This document shows, one piece after another, positions 32,007 to 41,090 of a stretch of DNA of 64,000 nucleotides (position 1 is its first letter; the number at the start of each line of letters is the position of its first letter). This stretch comes from Spirochaetales bacterium (GTDB lineage: Bacteria > Spirochaetota > Spirochaetia > Treponematales > Treponemataceae). The translations under genes and the position numbers were made by a program. The notes under the pieces were generated by a model, which was not told where the DNA came from, searched no databases, and saw nothing but the letters and a program-made list of their open reading frames with translations. The stretch is taken from NCBI GenBank assembly GCA_003246335.1, contig QKAR01000045.1:1-64000 (forward strand). Reading direction: 5' to 3'.

Positions 32007-33926
32007 TTACCGCTCGGCGAGTCCGGCGGGCTCGGTTTTCGAGATCGCGAGCCCTTTCTCCCGGGCGTCGGCGACTTGAAAAAAGGAGACGATAGAATCG
32101 AGATCCGCCGAGCGACCGTTAAGCATTTTTGCCGTCGCCGATAACTGCTCCGACGCAGCCGCGTTTTGCTGAACTACCTTGTCGAGCTGACCGATAGCGA
32201 CGTTGATTTGATCCGCCCCGACGGATTGTTCCTTGCTCGACGCCGATATTTCCTGAAGCATTTCCGCGGTTTTCTTAATGTCGGGGACGATGTTTCTGAT
32301 GAGGTTGAGGGTTTCCTCGGCGGTGCGAACCGTCTCAATCGAAAGCCCCGAGATTTCGGCCGCGGCGTTCTGACTCCGCTCGGCGAGCTTGCGGACCTCG
32401 CTCGCGACGACCGAGAACCCCTTACCGGCCTCCCCGGCGCGCGCGGCCTCGATGGCGGCGTTGAGCGCGAGCAGGTTCGTGTTGCGGGAGATCTCGTCGA
32501 TGATTGAAATTTTTTCGGATATTTCCTTGATGGCGCTCACGGATCGCTCGACCATGTCGCCGCCCTTTTGGGCCTCGTTCGCCGTTCTCGCGGCTATTTC
32601 GTAGGTCCTTTGGGCACCGTCGGAATTCTGCGTGATGTTCGACGCCATTTCTTCCATGGAACTCGAGACCTCCTCCATGGAAGCGGCCTGCTCGGTAGCC
32701 CCCTGACTGAGCTGATTAGCGGCGTCGGTGATCTCGTTCGAGCCCGAAAGGACGACGGACGAGGCGTCTTTCGCGTTCGAGATAACCCGCGTGATATTGT
32801 CGACCATGGTAGTCGTCGCCTGCGCAAGCGTGCCGAGCTCGTCTTCCCTACCCGTGACGCGCGAGTCGAACGTTTTCGTGAGATCTCCGCTCGCGAGAAT
32901 TTTCTGTATTTCCGTGAGCTCGCGAATGGGGCTCGAGATCGAGCGCCCGACCTTGATAGAGAGGAGGGTCAAGACGGCGAGCGCGGCGAGGGCCATGATG
33001 ACCATGATCGCCAAGATTCGGTAAAGCGGCGCGTAAATCTCGCTCATCGTGGGTATGGCGACGAGCCACCATCCGTTCATGAGAGACGTATAGCCGATGA
33101 GCTGTTCTCCCGCTTTCGCCTTGAACTTTACGGTACCCGCGGCCGTTCCTACCGAGGAAATTTTCGAGGCGAGCGAGGCGCCCTCGCCCCCGAAAATTTC
33201 CTCGGCCGTCTTTCCGGCCGCCGTCGGGTGGAACAAGAAAGTCCCGTCAGCGTTCATGATCGCGAAGTATCCCGTTTCCATGATTTTCTGCTCGTACAAA
33301 TCCTTCTCGAACGAACTGACGAACATGTCCGAACCCACGACCCCGACCGTTCGATCCTGTACGGTGACCGCCTCGCAAAGGGACACGAGCTTCCCGTCGA
33401 AACCTTCCCAGGCGTAGGGTTCCGTGATCGTCATTCCCTTTTTTTCGGCGTCGGAATACCACGCCCAATTCGGCCCGGTTATGTCGCTCCGCGCGTAGCG
33501 CGCGTCGTTCGACCACGAAAGGACGCCGTCGAGTTTCATGTTTTGCAGCGAGTATTGCTGGGCGCTGCCGGTAAATTCCGGCGCGAACCACACGTAAAGG
33601 TCGAGGAAGTTTTCGCCGCGCACGACTCCCTCGGCGACGGAGTCAAGCTTTTTATAATAGGCCGTGAGCGCGTCTCCGTCTGCGAGGGTTTCGAGATCGA
33701 GGGTGGTTTGGATGTATCGATGGAAGGAGCGGACGTAGGCGAATCTCTCCCTAAAAAGGCCATCGATCTTGGTGCCCCAGGATTTCGTCCATTCCGACAG
33801 AAGCGTTTTCGACGAGCTGTCGAGGATAGACGCGGTGTTGACCGATATGATCGCGGTGAAAAGCCCGAGGACGATGGCGAAGACGATCGTATTGAATACG
33901 GTGATGAAAGCGGAAATTTTTTTCAC
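32007..33926 (-). CDS. Methyl-accepting chemotaxis protein with dCache-like sensor
   Basis: Extracellular [10 protein letters not shown]...[40 protein letters not shown]; tip [44 protein letters not shown]. Confidence 0.96.
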   Translation of the reverse strand: MKKISAFITVFNTIVFAIVLGLFTAIISVNTASILDSSSKTLLSEWTKSWGTKIDGLFRERFAYVRSFHRYIQTTLDLETLADGDALTAYYKKLDSVAEGVVRGENFLDLYVWFAPEFTGSAQQYSLQNMKLDGVLSWSNDARYARSDITGPNWAWYSDAEKKGMTITEPYAWEGFDGKLVSLCEAVTVQDRTVGVVGSDMFVSSFEKDLYEQKIMETGYFAIMNADGTFLFHPTAAGKTAEEIFGGEGASLASKISSVGTAAGTVKFKAKAGEQLIGYTSLMNGWWLVAIPTMSEIYAPLYRILAIMVIMALAALAVLTLLSIKVGRSISSPIRELTEIQKILASGDLTKTFDSRVTGREDELGTLAQATTTMVDNITRVISNAKDASSVVLSGSNEITDAANQLSQGATEQAASMEEVSSSMEEMASNITQNSDGAQRTYEIAARTANEAQKGGDMVERSVSAIKEISEKISIIDEISRNTNLLALNAAIEAARAGEAGKGFSVVASEVRKLAERSQNAAAEISGLSIETVRTAEETLNLIRNIVPDIKKTAEMLQEISASSKEQSVGADQINVAIGQLDKVVQQNAAASEQLSATAKMLNGRSADLDSIVSFFQVADAREKGLAISKTEPAGLAER

Positions 33927-34078
33927 GAGGAACCCCCATCGAGTTTAACTGTAACGAATTAAGATGAAGGTCGCAAATTTTTATGGTTTAGACTTCGTTA
34001 ATTTGGAAAGGAAGGTCCCGGAAGGGAAACCTTTTCTAAAGGTTGCCTTTCCGGGATTATTAAGAATCGCGAAGGGCG

Positions 34079-35368
34079 TTAGGCGAGACTGCCGTCGCTC
34101 TGTCGATAGAAAACGCGTTTGGCCTTGCCTTCCTGGCGGGGGAGGGAGCCGGGGGCGAACACGTCGCCCTTGGGCGAGAAGCCGAGCGTTTCCTTGAGGA
34201 CTTTCTCGACGGTGAAGCCGGTGACGCCGGGCTCGGCCTCGACGTTGACGCGGACGTCGGTGAAGCCGTGGTTTTCCTCGATGATGATCTGATAGTTGTT
34301 GAGCACGCCGGGAATCGAGAGGAGGGCCTGCTCGATCTGGCTCGGGAAGAAGTTGACGCCCTTGACGATGAGCATGTCGTCGACGCGGCCCATGATCGGG
34401 GCGACGCGCAGGTGCGTGCGCCCGCACGAGCATTTTTCTCGGGTGAGGATCTTCGAGAGGTCCCCGGTGCGGAAGCGGATGACGGGTAGCGCCTCGCGGG
34501 TGAGCGCGGTGATCGTGAGTTCGCCGATCTCGCCGTCGGGTACGGGCTGGTGCGTGTCGCGATGGAGGATTTCGACGATGTAGTGGTCTTCCCAAACGTG
34601 AATGCCGTCGTGCGCCCGGCAGTCCTGGCCGAGCGTGCCGACGCCGCCGGTTTCGGTCATGCCGTAAATGTCGAAGACCTCGATGCCGAGGCCGCCGGTA
34701 AGCCGCTTTTTCATGGCGTCCGAGAAGGACTCGGCGCCGAAGATGCCGCACTTGAGCTCGGGAAGCGTCGTTCCCGTCGTCTCGAGCTCTTCCATGATGC
34801 GCAGGCCGTACGAGACGACGCCGGTCACGACGCGGGTGCCGAAGTCTTTGGCGAGCTTGATCTGGCGGGCCGTGTTGCCGGCGCCGCTCGGCACGACGAA
34901 CAGGCCGTATTTCCGCGCGCCGTGGTACATGCCGAAGCCGCCGTTAAAAAGGCCGAAGGACGGCGTGATCTGCACGACTTCGGTCGGCAGGGCGCCCGCC
35001 ATGGCGTAGCAGCGCGCCATGCAGGTCGCCCACTGGTCGAGGTCCGCGAGCGTGTAAGGCATGACGACGGGCGTTCCCGTCGAGCCCGAGGACATATGCA
35101 TCTCGGCGATTTTTTTCTTGTCGACGCAGCACAGGCCCATCGGGTACGTTTCGCGGAACGCGAGCTTGTTGATCGTCGGGAGTTTCGCGATGTCCGCGAG
35201 CGTTTTCACGTCCTCGGGCTTTACGCCCGCGGCGTCGAAGCTTTTGCGGTAGGTCGCGTTATTCGCGTAGACGTGCGCGCAAATTTTTTGAAGTCGCTCG
35301 AGTTGAATCTTTTCGATTTCCGCGCGATCCATCGTTTCAAGGTTTTTTTCGAAATAAACGTCGCTCAT
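34079..35368 (-). CDS. Phenylacetate-CoA ligase family protein
   Basis: MHMSSGSTGTPVVMPYTLADLDQWATCMAR...YGMTETGGVGTLGQDC...GELTITALTREALPVIRFRTGDLSKIL. Confidence 0.94.
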   Translation of the reverse strand: MSDVYFEKNLETMDRAEIEKIQLERLQKICAHVYANNATYRKSFDAAGVKPEDVKTLADIAKLPTINKLAFRETYPMGLCCVDKKKIAEMHMSSGSTGTPVVMPYTLADLDQWATCMARCYAMAGALPTEVVQITPSFGLFNGGFGMYHGARKYGLFVVPSGAGNTARQIKLAKDFGTRVVTGVVSYGLRIMEELETTGTTLPELKCGIFGAESFSDAMKKRLTGGLGIEVFDIYGMTETGGVGTLGQDCRAHDGIHVWEDHYIVEILHRDTHQPVPDGEIGELTITALTREALPVIRFRTGDLSKILTREKCSCGRTHLRVAPIMGRVDDMLIVKGVNFFPSQIEQALLSIPGVLNNYQIIIEENHGFTDVRVNVEAEPGVTGFTVEKVLKETLGFSPKGDVFAPGSLPRQEGKAKRVFYRQSDGSLA

Positions 35369-35946
35369 TTGACGCAATCTCCTCCCGCCGTAAAGGCGCG
35401 CATATTCAGTTCTCGGTGCCGCTCGGGCACGCAGATTTCCAAGGCTTTTTCCCAGTGGCTCGCGAGCGCGGGGAGCGCTTTCGCCGCCGCCCCGAGCAAC
35501 ACGACGTTCGCGGCCTTCGCGTTGCCGAGCTCGTGGGCGACGAGCGGCGCGTCGATCTCGACGAGATTCGGGAATAGTTTCGCGAGTCGTTCGTCGGCGT
35601 CGCTTGGGTAGCGAGCCTTACCCGACGAGACGGTGACCGGCACGATCTCCTGGCGGGACACGACGGCGACGCCGTTCGGCTTGAGGTAATGCGCGAAGCG
35701 GATCGCCTCGATTTTCTCGAGCGAGACGATGACGTCCGCCGTTCCTTCCCTGACGAGCGGCCCGTACACTTTGGGGCCGAACCGCACCTGCGCGAGCACT
35801 GAGCCGCCGCGCTGGGCCATGCCGTGCACTTCGTTCGCCTTGACGTCGGCTCCCGAAAGGATAGCCGCCTGCGCGATGATCGCGCTAATCAATAAGACGC
35901 CCTGGCCGCCAACGCCGACCAGCAATACGTTCGTGGTATCGTTCAT
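35365..35946 (-). CDS. iorB: Indolepyruvate:ferredoxin oxidoreductase beta subunit
   Basis: MNDTTNVLLVGVGGQGVLLISAIIAQAAILSGADVKANEVHGMAQRGGSVLAQVRFG; ATGA overlaps on both sides. Confidence 0.92.
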   Translation of the reverse strand: MNDTTNVLLVGVGGQGVLLISAIIAQAAILSGADVKANEVHGMAQRGGSVLAQVRFGPKVYGPLVREGTADVIVSLEKIEAIRFAHYLKPNGVAVVSRQEIVPVTVSSGKARYPSDADERLAKLFPNLVEIDAPLVAHELGNAKAANVVLLGAAAKALPALASHWEKALEICVPERHRELNMRAFTAGGDCVK

Positions 35947-37721
35947 TCGGTTACCTCCGCGATCGCGCCGAACGCGCAGACTTGGTCGCATAGGCCGCAG
36001 CCGGCGCAGAGCTCGGCGGATATTCGCGGCGGTTTCCCTTTTTCCGGGGCCTCGATGGCGGGGCATCCGAGCTTGACGCAGGCTTGGCAGGATTTGCATT
36101 TCGACGCGTCGATCGCGCGGCGCTTTCCCACGTTCGACCGGGTCCGCAGCGGGCAGGGCGCGCGCGTCACGATGAGGGACGGCTCGTCTTTCGCGAGCGC
36201 GCCGGAAACGGCCCGCTCGGTTTCGGCGAGGTTATAGGGATTGACGGTAGAGACCGTTTTCATGCCGCAGGCGCGGCCGATTTCCTCGATCGAGAGCGCC
36301 TCGGTTTTTTCGCCCATGAGCGTCGCGCCGGTTCCGGGATGATCCTGATGGCCGGTCATCGCGGTGGTGCGGTTATCGAGGACGACGAGCACTGACTTAC
36401 CCTTGTTGTATACGACGTCGATGAGGCCGGTGATCCCCGAGTGGAAGAACGTCGAGTCCCCGACGACGCCGACGACGCGTTTCTTTTCGCCCGCCTTATC
36501 GATGCCCTGCGCGACGGAAAAGCCTCCGCCCATGCAGAGTATGGTGTCCGTCCGCGACAGGGGCGGGAACACGGCGAGGCTGTAGCAGCCGATGTCACCG
36601 GTGACGAGAACGTCGTGCTTCGTGAGCGCGAAGAAAAGGCCGCGGTGCGGGCAACCGGGACACAGGACCGGCGGACGTGCGGGAAGGTCGGCGGCTTCCG
36701 GGACGGGCGCGGGAATCGCGCCTGCGCCTGCGGTCGCCTGAGTGCCGTTCTCGGCCGATTCAAGCGCCGTCCGGAACGCGATGAGTTTTCCCTCGGAAAG
36801 CTCGCCGACCCCGGAAAGGAGATTTCTCCCTTCGCAGTCGATGCCCATGGCCCGTACGTGCTCTTCCAATATATCCTCGTTTTCCTCGACGATGGCGAGC
36901 CGGTCGACGCTCGCGGCGAACTCGCGGATGAGCGCGTCCGGAAAGGGCCATGCCCAGCCAAGCTTGAGCACGGAAGCCTCGGGAAATACGTCCTTTACGT
37001 AATTGTAGGCGAGTCCCTCCGCTATGATGCCGAGCGAGCGGCTTCCCATCTCAATGCGGTTGAGCGGACTTCTTTCCGCCTCAGACTTTAAATCCGCCAG
37101 CCGGGCTTCGACTTTCTTTCGCATTTCGCGGCCCCATACGGGGAGCGGGCAAAAGCGCGAAGGGTTTCTCTCGAAGCCGACCGCGTTCGGCGCGGTCCGC
37201 GCTCCCGTCTCGACGAGGGAGCGCGAATGGCTCACTCGGGTGGTGAGCCGGATCATGACCGGCACGCGGTGACGCTCGGAAAGCTCGAAGCCGTAGCGCA
37301 TATACGCGAGCGCCTCGGCCGAATCGGCGGGCTCAAGCACGGGAATCTTGGCGAAGCGGGCGTAATGGCGCGAATCCTGCTCGTTTTGCGAGGAGTGCTG
37401 CCCGGGATCGTCGGCGACGCAGATGAGCATGCCGCCCTGGCTACCGACGTAGGAAAGCGTCATGAGCGGGTCGGCGGCGACGTTAAGGCCGACGTGCTTC
37501 ATCGTCACGATGGTTCGCGCGCCGGCGTACGACGCGCCGCACGCCGCCTCGAAGGCCACTTTCTCGTTCGGGGACCATTCGAGGTAGACGTCGTCTTTGT
37601 GCAGAGAGAGGTTTTCAAGAATTTCGGTTGAAGGCGTGCCGGGATAGCCGAAGGCGGCGCCGACGCCAGCCTCCCACGCTCCACGGGCGACGGCCTCATT
37701 GCCGGTCAGAAGGATTGCCAT
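35943..37721 (-). CDS. iorA: Indolepyruvate:ferredoxin oxidoreductase alpha subunit
   Basis: MAILLTGNEAVARGAWEAGVGAAFGYPGTPSTEILE...CPGCPHRGLFFAL...CKSCQACVKLGCPA...CAGCGLCDQVCAFGAI. Confidence 0.95.
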   Translation of the reverse strand: MAILLTGNEAVARGAWEAGVGAAFGYPGTPSTEILENLSLHKDDVYLEWSPNEKVAFEAACGASYAGARTIVTMKHVGLNVAADPLMTLSYVGSQGGMLICVADDPGQHSSQNEQDSRHYARFAKIPVLEPADSAEALAYMRYGFELSERHRVPVMIRLTTRVSHSRSLVETGARTAPNAVGFERNPSRFCPLPVWGREMRKKVEARLADLKSEAERSPLNRIEMGSRSLGIIAEGLAYNYVKDVFPEASVLKLGWAWPFPDALIREFAASVDRLAIVEENEDILEEHVRAMGIDCEGRNLLSGVGELSEGKLIAFRTALESAENGTQATAGAGAIPAPVPEAADLPARPPVLCPGCPHRGLFFALTKHDVLVTGDIGCYSLAVFPPLSRTDTILCMGGGFSVAQGIDKAGEKKRVVGVVGDSTFFHSGITGLIDVVYNKGKSVLVVLDNRTTAMTGHQDHPGTGATLMGEKTEALSIEEIGRACGMKTVSTVNPYNLAETERAVSGALAKDEPSLIVTRAPCPLRTRSNVGKRRAIDASKCKSCQACVKLGCPAIEAPEKGKPPRISAELCAGCGLCDQVCAFGAIAEVTE

Positions 37722-37782
37722 ACGCGATAACACCTTGCGAGAATATTTCGGATGAACGCGGGCGCGATAAACCCGATTTCCC

Positions 37783-37811
37783 ATTGTATCGCCCGCGCGT
37801 ATTCGGCGCAA
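37783..37811 (-). promoter_or_regulatory. Promoter of iorA-iorB-paaK operon (TTGCGC-17-TACAAT)
   Basis: Minus strand TTGCGC (37811-37806), 17-nt spacer, TACAAT (37788-37783). Confidence 0.5.
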
Positions 37812-37893
37812 GGGCAACCGTTCCGGCGCTAAGCGAGTGATTGACCAACCATCGGCCGCGCGCTACATTCGCTGATAAGGGAAGATCCTAACA

Positions 37894-38895
37894 ATGAACG
37901 ATACCTCTTCGTCTACGCGAGCCAGGCATGTCGCCTGGCTTTTTTTATGCGCCGCCATGGTTACGTGGGGAAGCCTCTACGTCGCGACGACGGTCGCCCT
38001 GCGATCGACGCCGCCGCTGACCTTGCTGTTCTTTCGATACGCGGTCGCGTCGGCCGCGCTCGCGGTTCCGATCGTCGTGGGCAAAAGAAATATACGCATT
38101 CCGCGCCGCGATTGGCCGGGCGTTTTTTTGATCGGCGCCGTCGGGTATTTCCTTTCGGTCGCGATTCAGAATTACGGGACGATGCTCGCCGGCGCCTCGG
38201 CCGCCTCGCTGGTGAACGCGATGACGCCCATTTCCATTACCGCGCTCGCGGTTTGTTTTCTCCGCGAGCGGTTCACCGCCGCCAAGGCCTTCGCGACGGT
38301 TTGCGCGATCGCCGGCGCCGTCGTGGTGCTTTCCGGCGGCGGGTCGGGCGGCGCCGCTCTCGGCATCGTTTTATCGATCGTCGCCGTCTTTTTCTGGTCT
38401 CTTTCCTCGATTCTCGCGCGGCGGGTGACGGCTTGGTACGATCCGCTCGCCGTGTCCTGCTGGGGGATGTTCGTCGCGATGGCGTGCTCGCTCCCCGCGG
38501 CGGCCGTCGAGTTGGCCGTCGTTCCGCACGGCCAACTCTTTTCGCGCGAGAACGTCGCGAGCGTCGCGTATTTAGGTATCGTCGCGACCGCGCTCCCGAG
38601 CGTGCTGTGGAACATGAGCCTCGCCCGGATCGACGCGAGCGTGTGCGGGCTTTTCTACCCTATACAGCCGTTAGTTTCCGTCGCCCTCGGCGCGACGCTG
38701 TTAGGGGAGCGCGTCGGCCTCCGTTTCGCCGTCGGCGCGGCGCTCATCATCGTCGGGGTCGTCGTCGCCATCCTTTCCCAGCGTCGCCCGAGGGGAATAT
38801 TCCCGTCGGGTTCGGCGGCCCCGAGCTCGTCCGGGTCTCGCTCGGTTTTTCCGGGCAGAAAAAAAGCGCCCTCGGGACGGGCCCAGGGGCGCTAG
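37894..38895 (+). CDS. EamA/DMT-family transporter
   Basis: Ten hydrophobic segments; AMVTWGSLYVATTVALRSTPPLTLLFFRYAVA and second repeat. Confidence 0.9.
   Translation: MNDTSSSTRARHVAWLFLCAAMVTWGSLYVATTVALRSTPPLTLLFFRYAVASAALAVPIVVGKRNIRIPRRDWPGVFLIGAVGYFLSVAIQNYGTMLAGASAASLVNAMTPISITALAVCFLRERFTAAKAFATVCAIAGAVVVLSGGGSGGAALGIVLSIVAVFFWSLSSILARRVTAWYDPLAVSCWGMFVAMACSLPAAAVELAVVPHGQLFSRENVASVAYLGIVATALPSVLWNMSLARIDASVCGLFYPIQPLVSVALGATLLGERVGLRFAVGAALIIVGVVVAILSQRRPRGIFPSGSAAPSSSGSRSVFPGRKKAPSGRAQGR
38865..38895 (-). terminator. Rho-independent terminator of the amino-acid binding-protein gene
   Basis: Minus strand AGCGCCCctgggcccgtcccgaGGGCGCT followed by TTTTTTT; embedded in 3' end of convergent EamA gene. 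Confidence 0.65.
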
Positions 38896-38916
38896 CTTCG
38901 CGCGGTTCGCGTTCGG

Positions 38917-39756
38917 TTACTCTTCGTTGACCTTCGCGTTCGCCTCTGCGATGAACTGATCGACTTTCCCGTCCGACATGAGATGGGCGAGGGTCTTGTT
39001 CACCTCGGCGAGAAGGTCGGCCTCGCCCTTGTTGACGGCGATCGCGTTTCCGCCGTCGTCGTCCTTAAACGTGTAGGACGCGAGCATGAGGTCCGGGTTC
39101 GCCGCGATATAGGCCTTCGCGACGGGAAGCTCGGCGACTACCGCCTCGATCTTGGAGTTCTTCACTTCCATGACGAGGTCGGAAAGCTTCGCGACTTCCT
39201 TGATCTGGTCGTTCGGGGCGTCGAGCTGATCGTCGGCCACTCCCTTGATGTACTTTTTCGCGAGCTTGACCTGAATGGTCGAAAGCTGGGCGCCGATGGG
39301 CGCGTCCTTGAGGCTTGCGACGTCCGCCGCGTATTTCGCCTCGTCGGCCTTGCGAATGATGACGCCGTGCTCGACATAATAGTAGATTTCGGAGAAATCG
39401 ACGCTCTGTTTGCGCTCCTCGGTCGGGGTCATGCCAGAAATGATGATGTCGATGGTTCCCGCCTTGAGGGCGGCGAGCAGTCCGTCGAAATCCATGTCCT
39501 TGATCTCAAGCTCGACGCCGAGGTCTTTCGCGACTTCTTTCGCGATCTCGATGTCGAAGCCGATGATCGCGTCCTGTCCGTCAACCTGCCCATGGAATTC
39601 ATAGGGCGGATAGTCGGCTGAGGTGCCAAGGATGATTTTTCCCGCTTTCTTGATCTGCTGAAGTTTGGTTTCCGGGGCTTTTTTCGCGCACGAGGCGAAC
39701 GAGAGCGCCGCGGCGACGGCGGTGAGCGCCGCGATCGCCTTTATCATGTTTTTCAT
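38917..39756 (-). CDS. Polar amino acid ABC transporter substrate-binding lipoprotein
   Basis: LSFASCAKKAPET lipobox; GKIILGTSADYPPYEFHG...IIGFDIEIAKEVAKDLGVELEIKDMDFDGLLAALKAGTIDIIISGMTPTEERKQSVDFS. Confidence 0.95.
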   Translation of the reverse strand: MKNMIKAIAALTAVAAALSFASCAKKAPETKLQQIKKAGKIILGTSADYPPYEFHGQVDGQDAIIGFDIEIAKEVAKDLGVELEIKDMDFDGLLAALKAGTIDIIISGMTPTEERKQSVDFSEIYYYVEHGVIIRKADEAKYAADVASLKDAPIGAQLSTIQVKLAKKYIKGVADDQLDAPNDQIKEVAKLSDLVMEVKNSKIEAVVAELPVAKAYIAANPDLMLASYTFKDDDGGNAIAVNKGEADLLAEVNKTLAHLMSDGKVDQFIAEANAKVNEE

Positions 39757-39789
39757 CTCACATACTCCTTTGTGGTGTGATAGCCGGGG

Positions 39790-39818
39790 AGTATACGCCT
39801 CGGTTTGCGTTAGCGCAA
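39790..39818 (-). promoter_or_regulatory. Promoter TTGCGC-17-TATACT with TTGCGctaaCGCAA inverted repeat on the -35
   Basis: Minus strand TATACT 39795-39790, TTGCGC 39818-39813; inverted repeat 39805-39818. Confidence 0.6.
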
Positions 39819-39888
39819 GCGGTATCGAGAGTCCCTACCCATTGCGCGCTCGAGGCCTCCTCGGCTATAGTGCTGCCGTCAGTGCGGG

Positions 39889-40602
39889 GTGCAAAAAATG
39901 CTAGAGACCGATGGTTTTACCGGTACGAGTGTTGAGCCGTTGCTCGGCGAATTGAATCGAATATACGCGGAAATCGCGTCGGCGCAGTCCGATTGGATTG
40001 CCGCGAATCCGTTTGGGTGTCCCGACGGGTGCGGTCAGTGCTGCGTCGCTTTTGAGCCCGACGTTTTGGAGTCTGAGGCGCTCTATCTCGCCGCCTGGCT
40101 CGTCTATCACCGTCCGTCCGTGGCCGATTCCATTCTCGACGGTTCGTTCACCCCTCCGCGCGTCGGTTCTGCCCTTCCGGAATCGGGTTGCCTTTTTTTT
40201 GATCCCGCGTCCGCGTATCACTGTACCGTCTATGACGGCCGCGCCCTCATTTGCCGCTTGTTCGGCTATGCGGGCGATCGGGGAAAGGACGGGGCTCCGC
40301 GCTGGAAGCCCTGCAAATTCCTCCCGTTCGGCGAGCGTTTTTCCGAAGTCGCCAGCGTCGATCGCCAATATGACGAGGAAGAGCTTCGCGCAATTTTTGG
40401 GGTTATGCCGCCGGTAATGTCCGATTTCGCCGCGCGCGTGCTTGCCTTAACCCCCGACGGGGCCGAAGACCGCGCGTCCCTGCGCGACGCGCTTCCGTCC
40501 GCGATCGCGAAAATCCGCATGCTCCAGCGTTTTTCGCGACTGCCGCCCGAGCCCGATTCTCCCGAACCGAACCCAAACGCGCCCCTGCCGCGCGCTTCGT
40601 AA
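39889..40602 (+). CDS. YkgJ-family cysteine-cluster protein
   Basis: NPFGCPDGCGQCCVAFEPDVLESEALYLAAWL...CLFFDPASAYHCTVYDGRALICRLFGYA cysteine pattern. Confidence 0.85.
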   Translation: MQKMLETDGFTGTSVEPLLGELNRIYAEIASAQSDWIAANPFGCPDGCGQCCVAFEPDVLESEALYLAAWLVYHRPSVADSILDGSFTPPRVGSALPESGCLFFDPASAYHCTVYDGRALICRLFGYAGDRGKDGAPRWKPCKFLPFGERFSEVASVDRQYDEEELRAIFGVMPPVMSDFAARVLALTPDGAEDRASLRDALPSAIAKIRMLQRFSRLPPEPDSPEPNPNAPLPRAS

Positions 40603-40836
40603 GCCGTACTTTTTTCTCCCGTTCCGCCCAGCGTCGCCCAGTCCCGATCGTTTTTTCGCGAGGAAAAGCCTCGGCGCGGGAATATTCGGGGCTCGGCGAT
40701 TTCTGTGTACCATAACGCAGGGCATCGTATTGAATAAAACGCTTTTTTTAGGCTACTATGATAATGACATTTCATCTTTATTGAGGGTTTCGGGCTTTCC
40801 CGTTAGAGGGAAAACGGTCTGTTCCCAGGAGGATAT

Positions 40837-41067
40837 ATGACGATATTGGATATGCTTGGGCAAAGCGGAATCCTAACCGTTCTCGGTATGGGCGTCGTTT
40901 TTGCGTTTATCATCATTCTGGTTTTTGCGATGAGCTTACTCAAAGTAGTGGTGAAGTCGCTTAAACTGGACCAGAAAGAAGTCGCCGCGTCCGCGGCTCA
41001 ATCCGTTTCGGCGGGTCAAGACACCGCCGTTATCGCCGCGATCGCCGCTGCGGTTCGCGAAAAATAA
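40837..41067 (+). CDS. Oxaloacetate decarboxylase gamma subunit (OadG-like)
   Basis: 76 aa, single TM (GILTVLGMGVVFAFIIILVFAMSLL), directly upstream of oadA and oadB; AGGAGG SD. Confidence 0.85.
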   Translation: MTILDMLGQSGILTVLGMGVVFAFIIILVFAMSLLKVVVKSLKLDQKEVAASAAQSVSAGQDTAVIAAIAAAVREK

Positions 41068-41090
41068 TCCATATTCAGGAGAATAAATCT

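Noticed and set aside
32568-33962. 464-aa plus-strand ORF
   Set aside because: Antisense to the cache MCP; spurious Arg-rich frame.
34017-34055. CCCGGAAGGGAAACCTTT..AAAGGTTGCCTTTCCGGG hairpin as a terminator of paaK
   Set aside because: Strong stem but no T-run on the minus strand; cannot decide between terminator, processing element and chance, so not listed as a feature.
34550-35611. 353-aa plus-strand ORF
   Set aside because: Antisense to the phenylacetate-CoA ligase and iorB.
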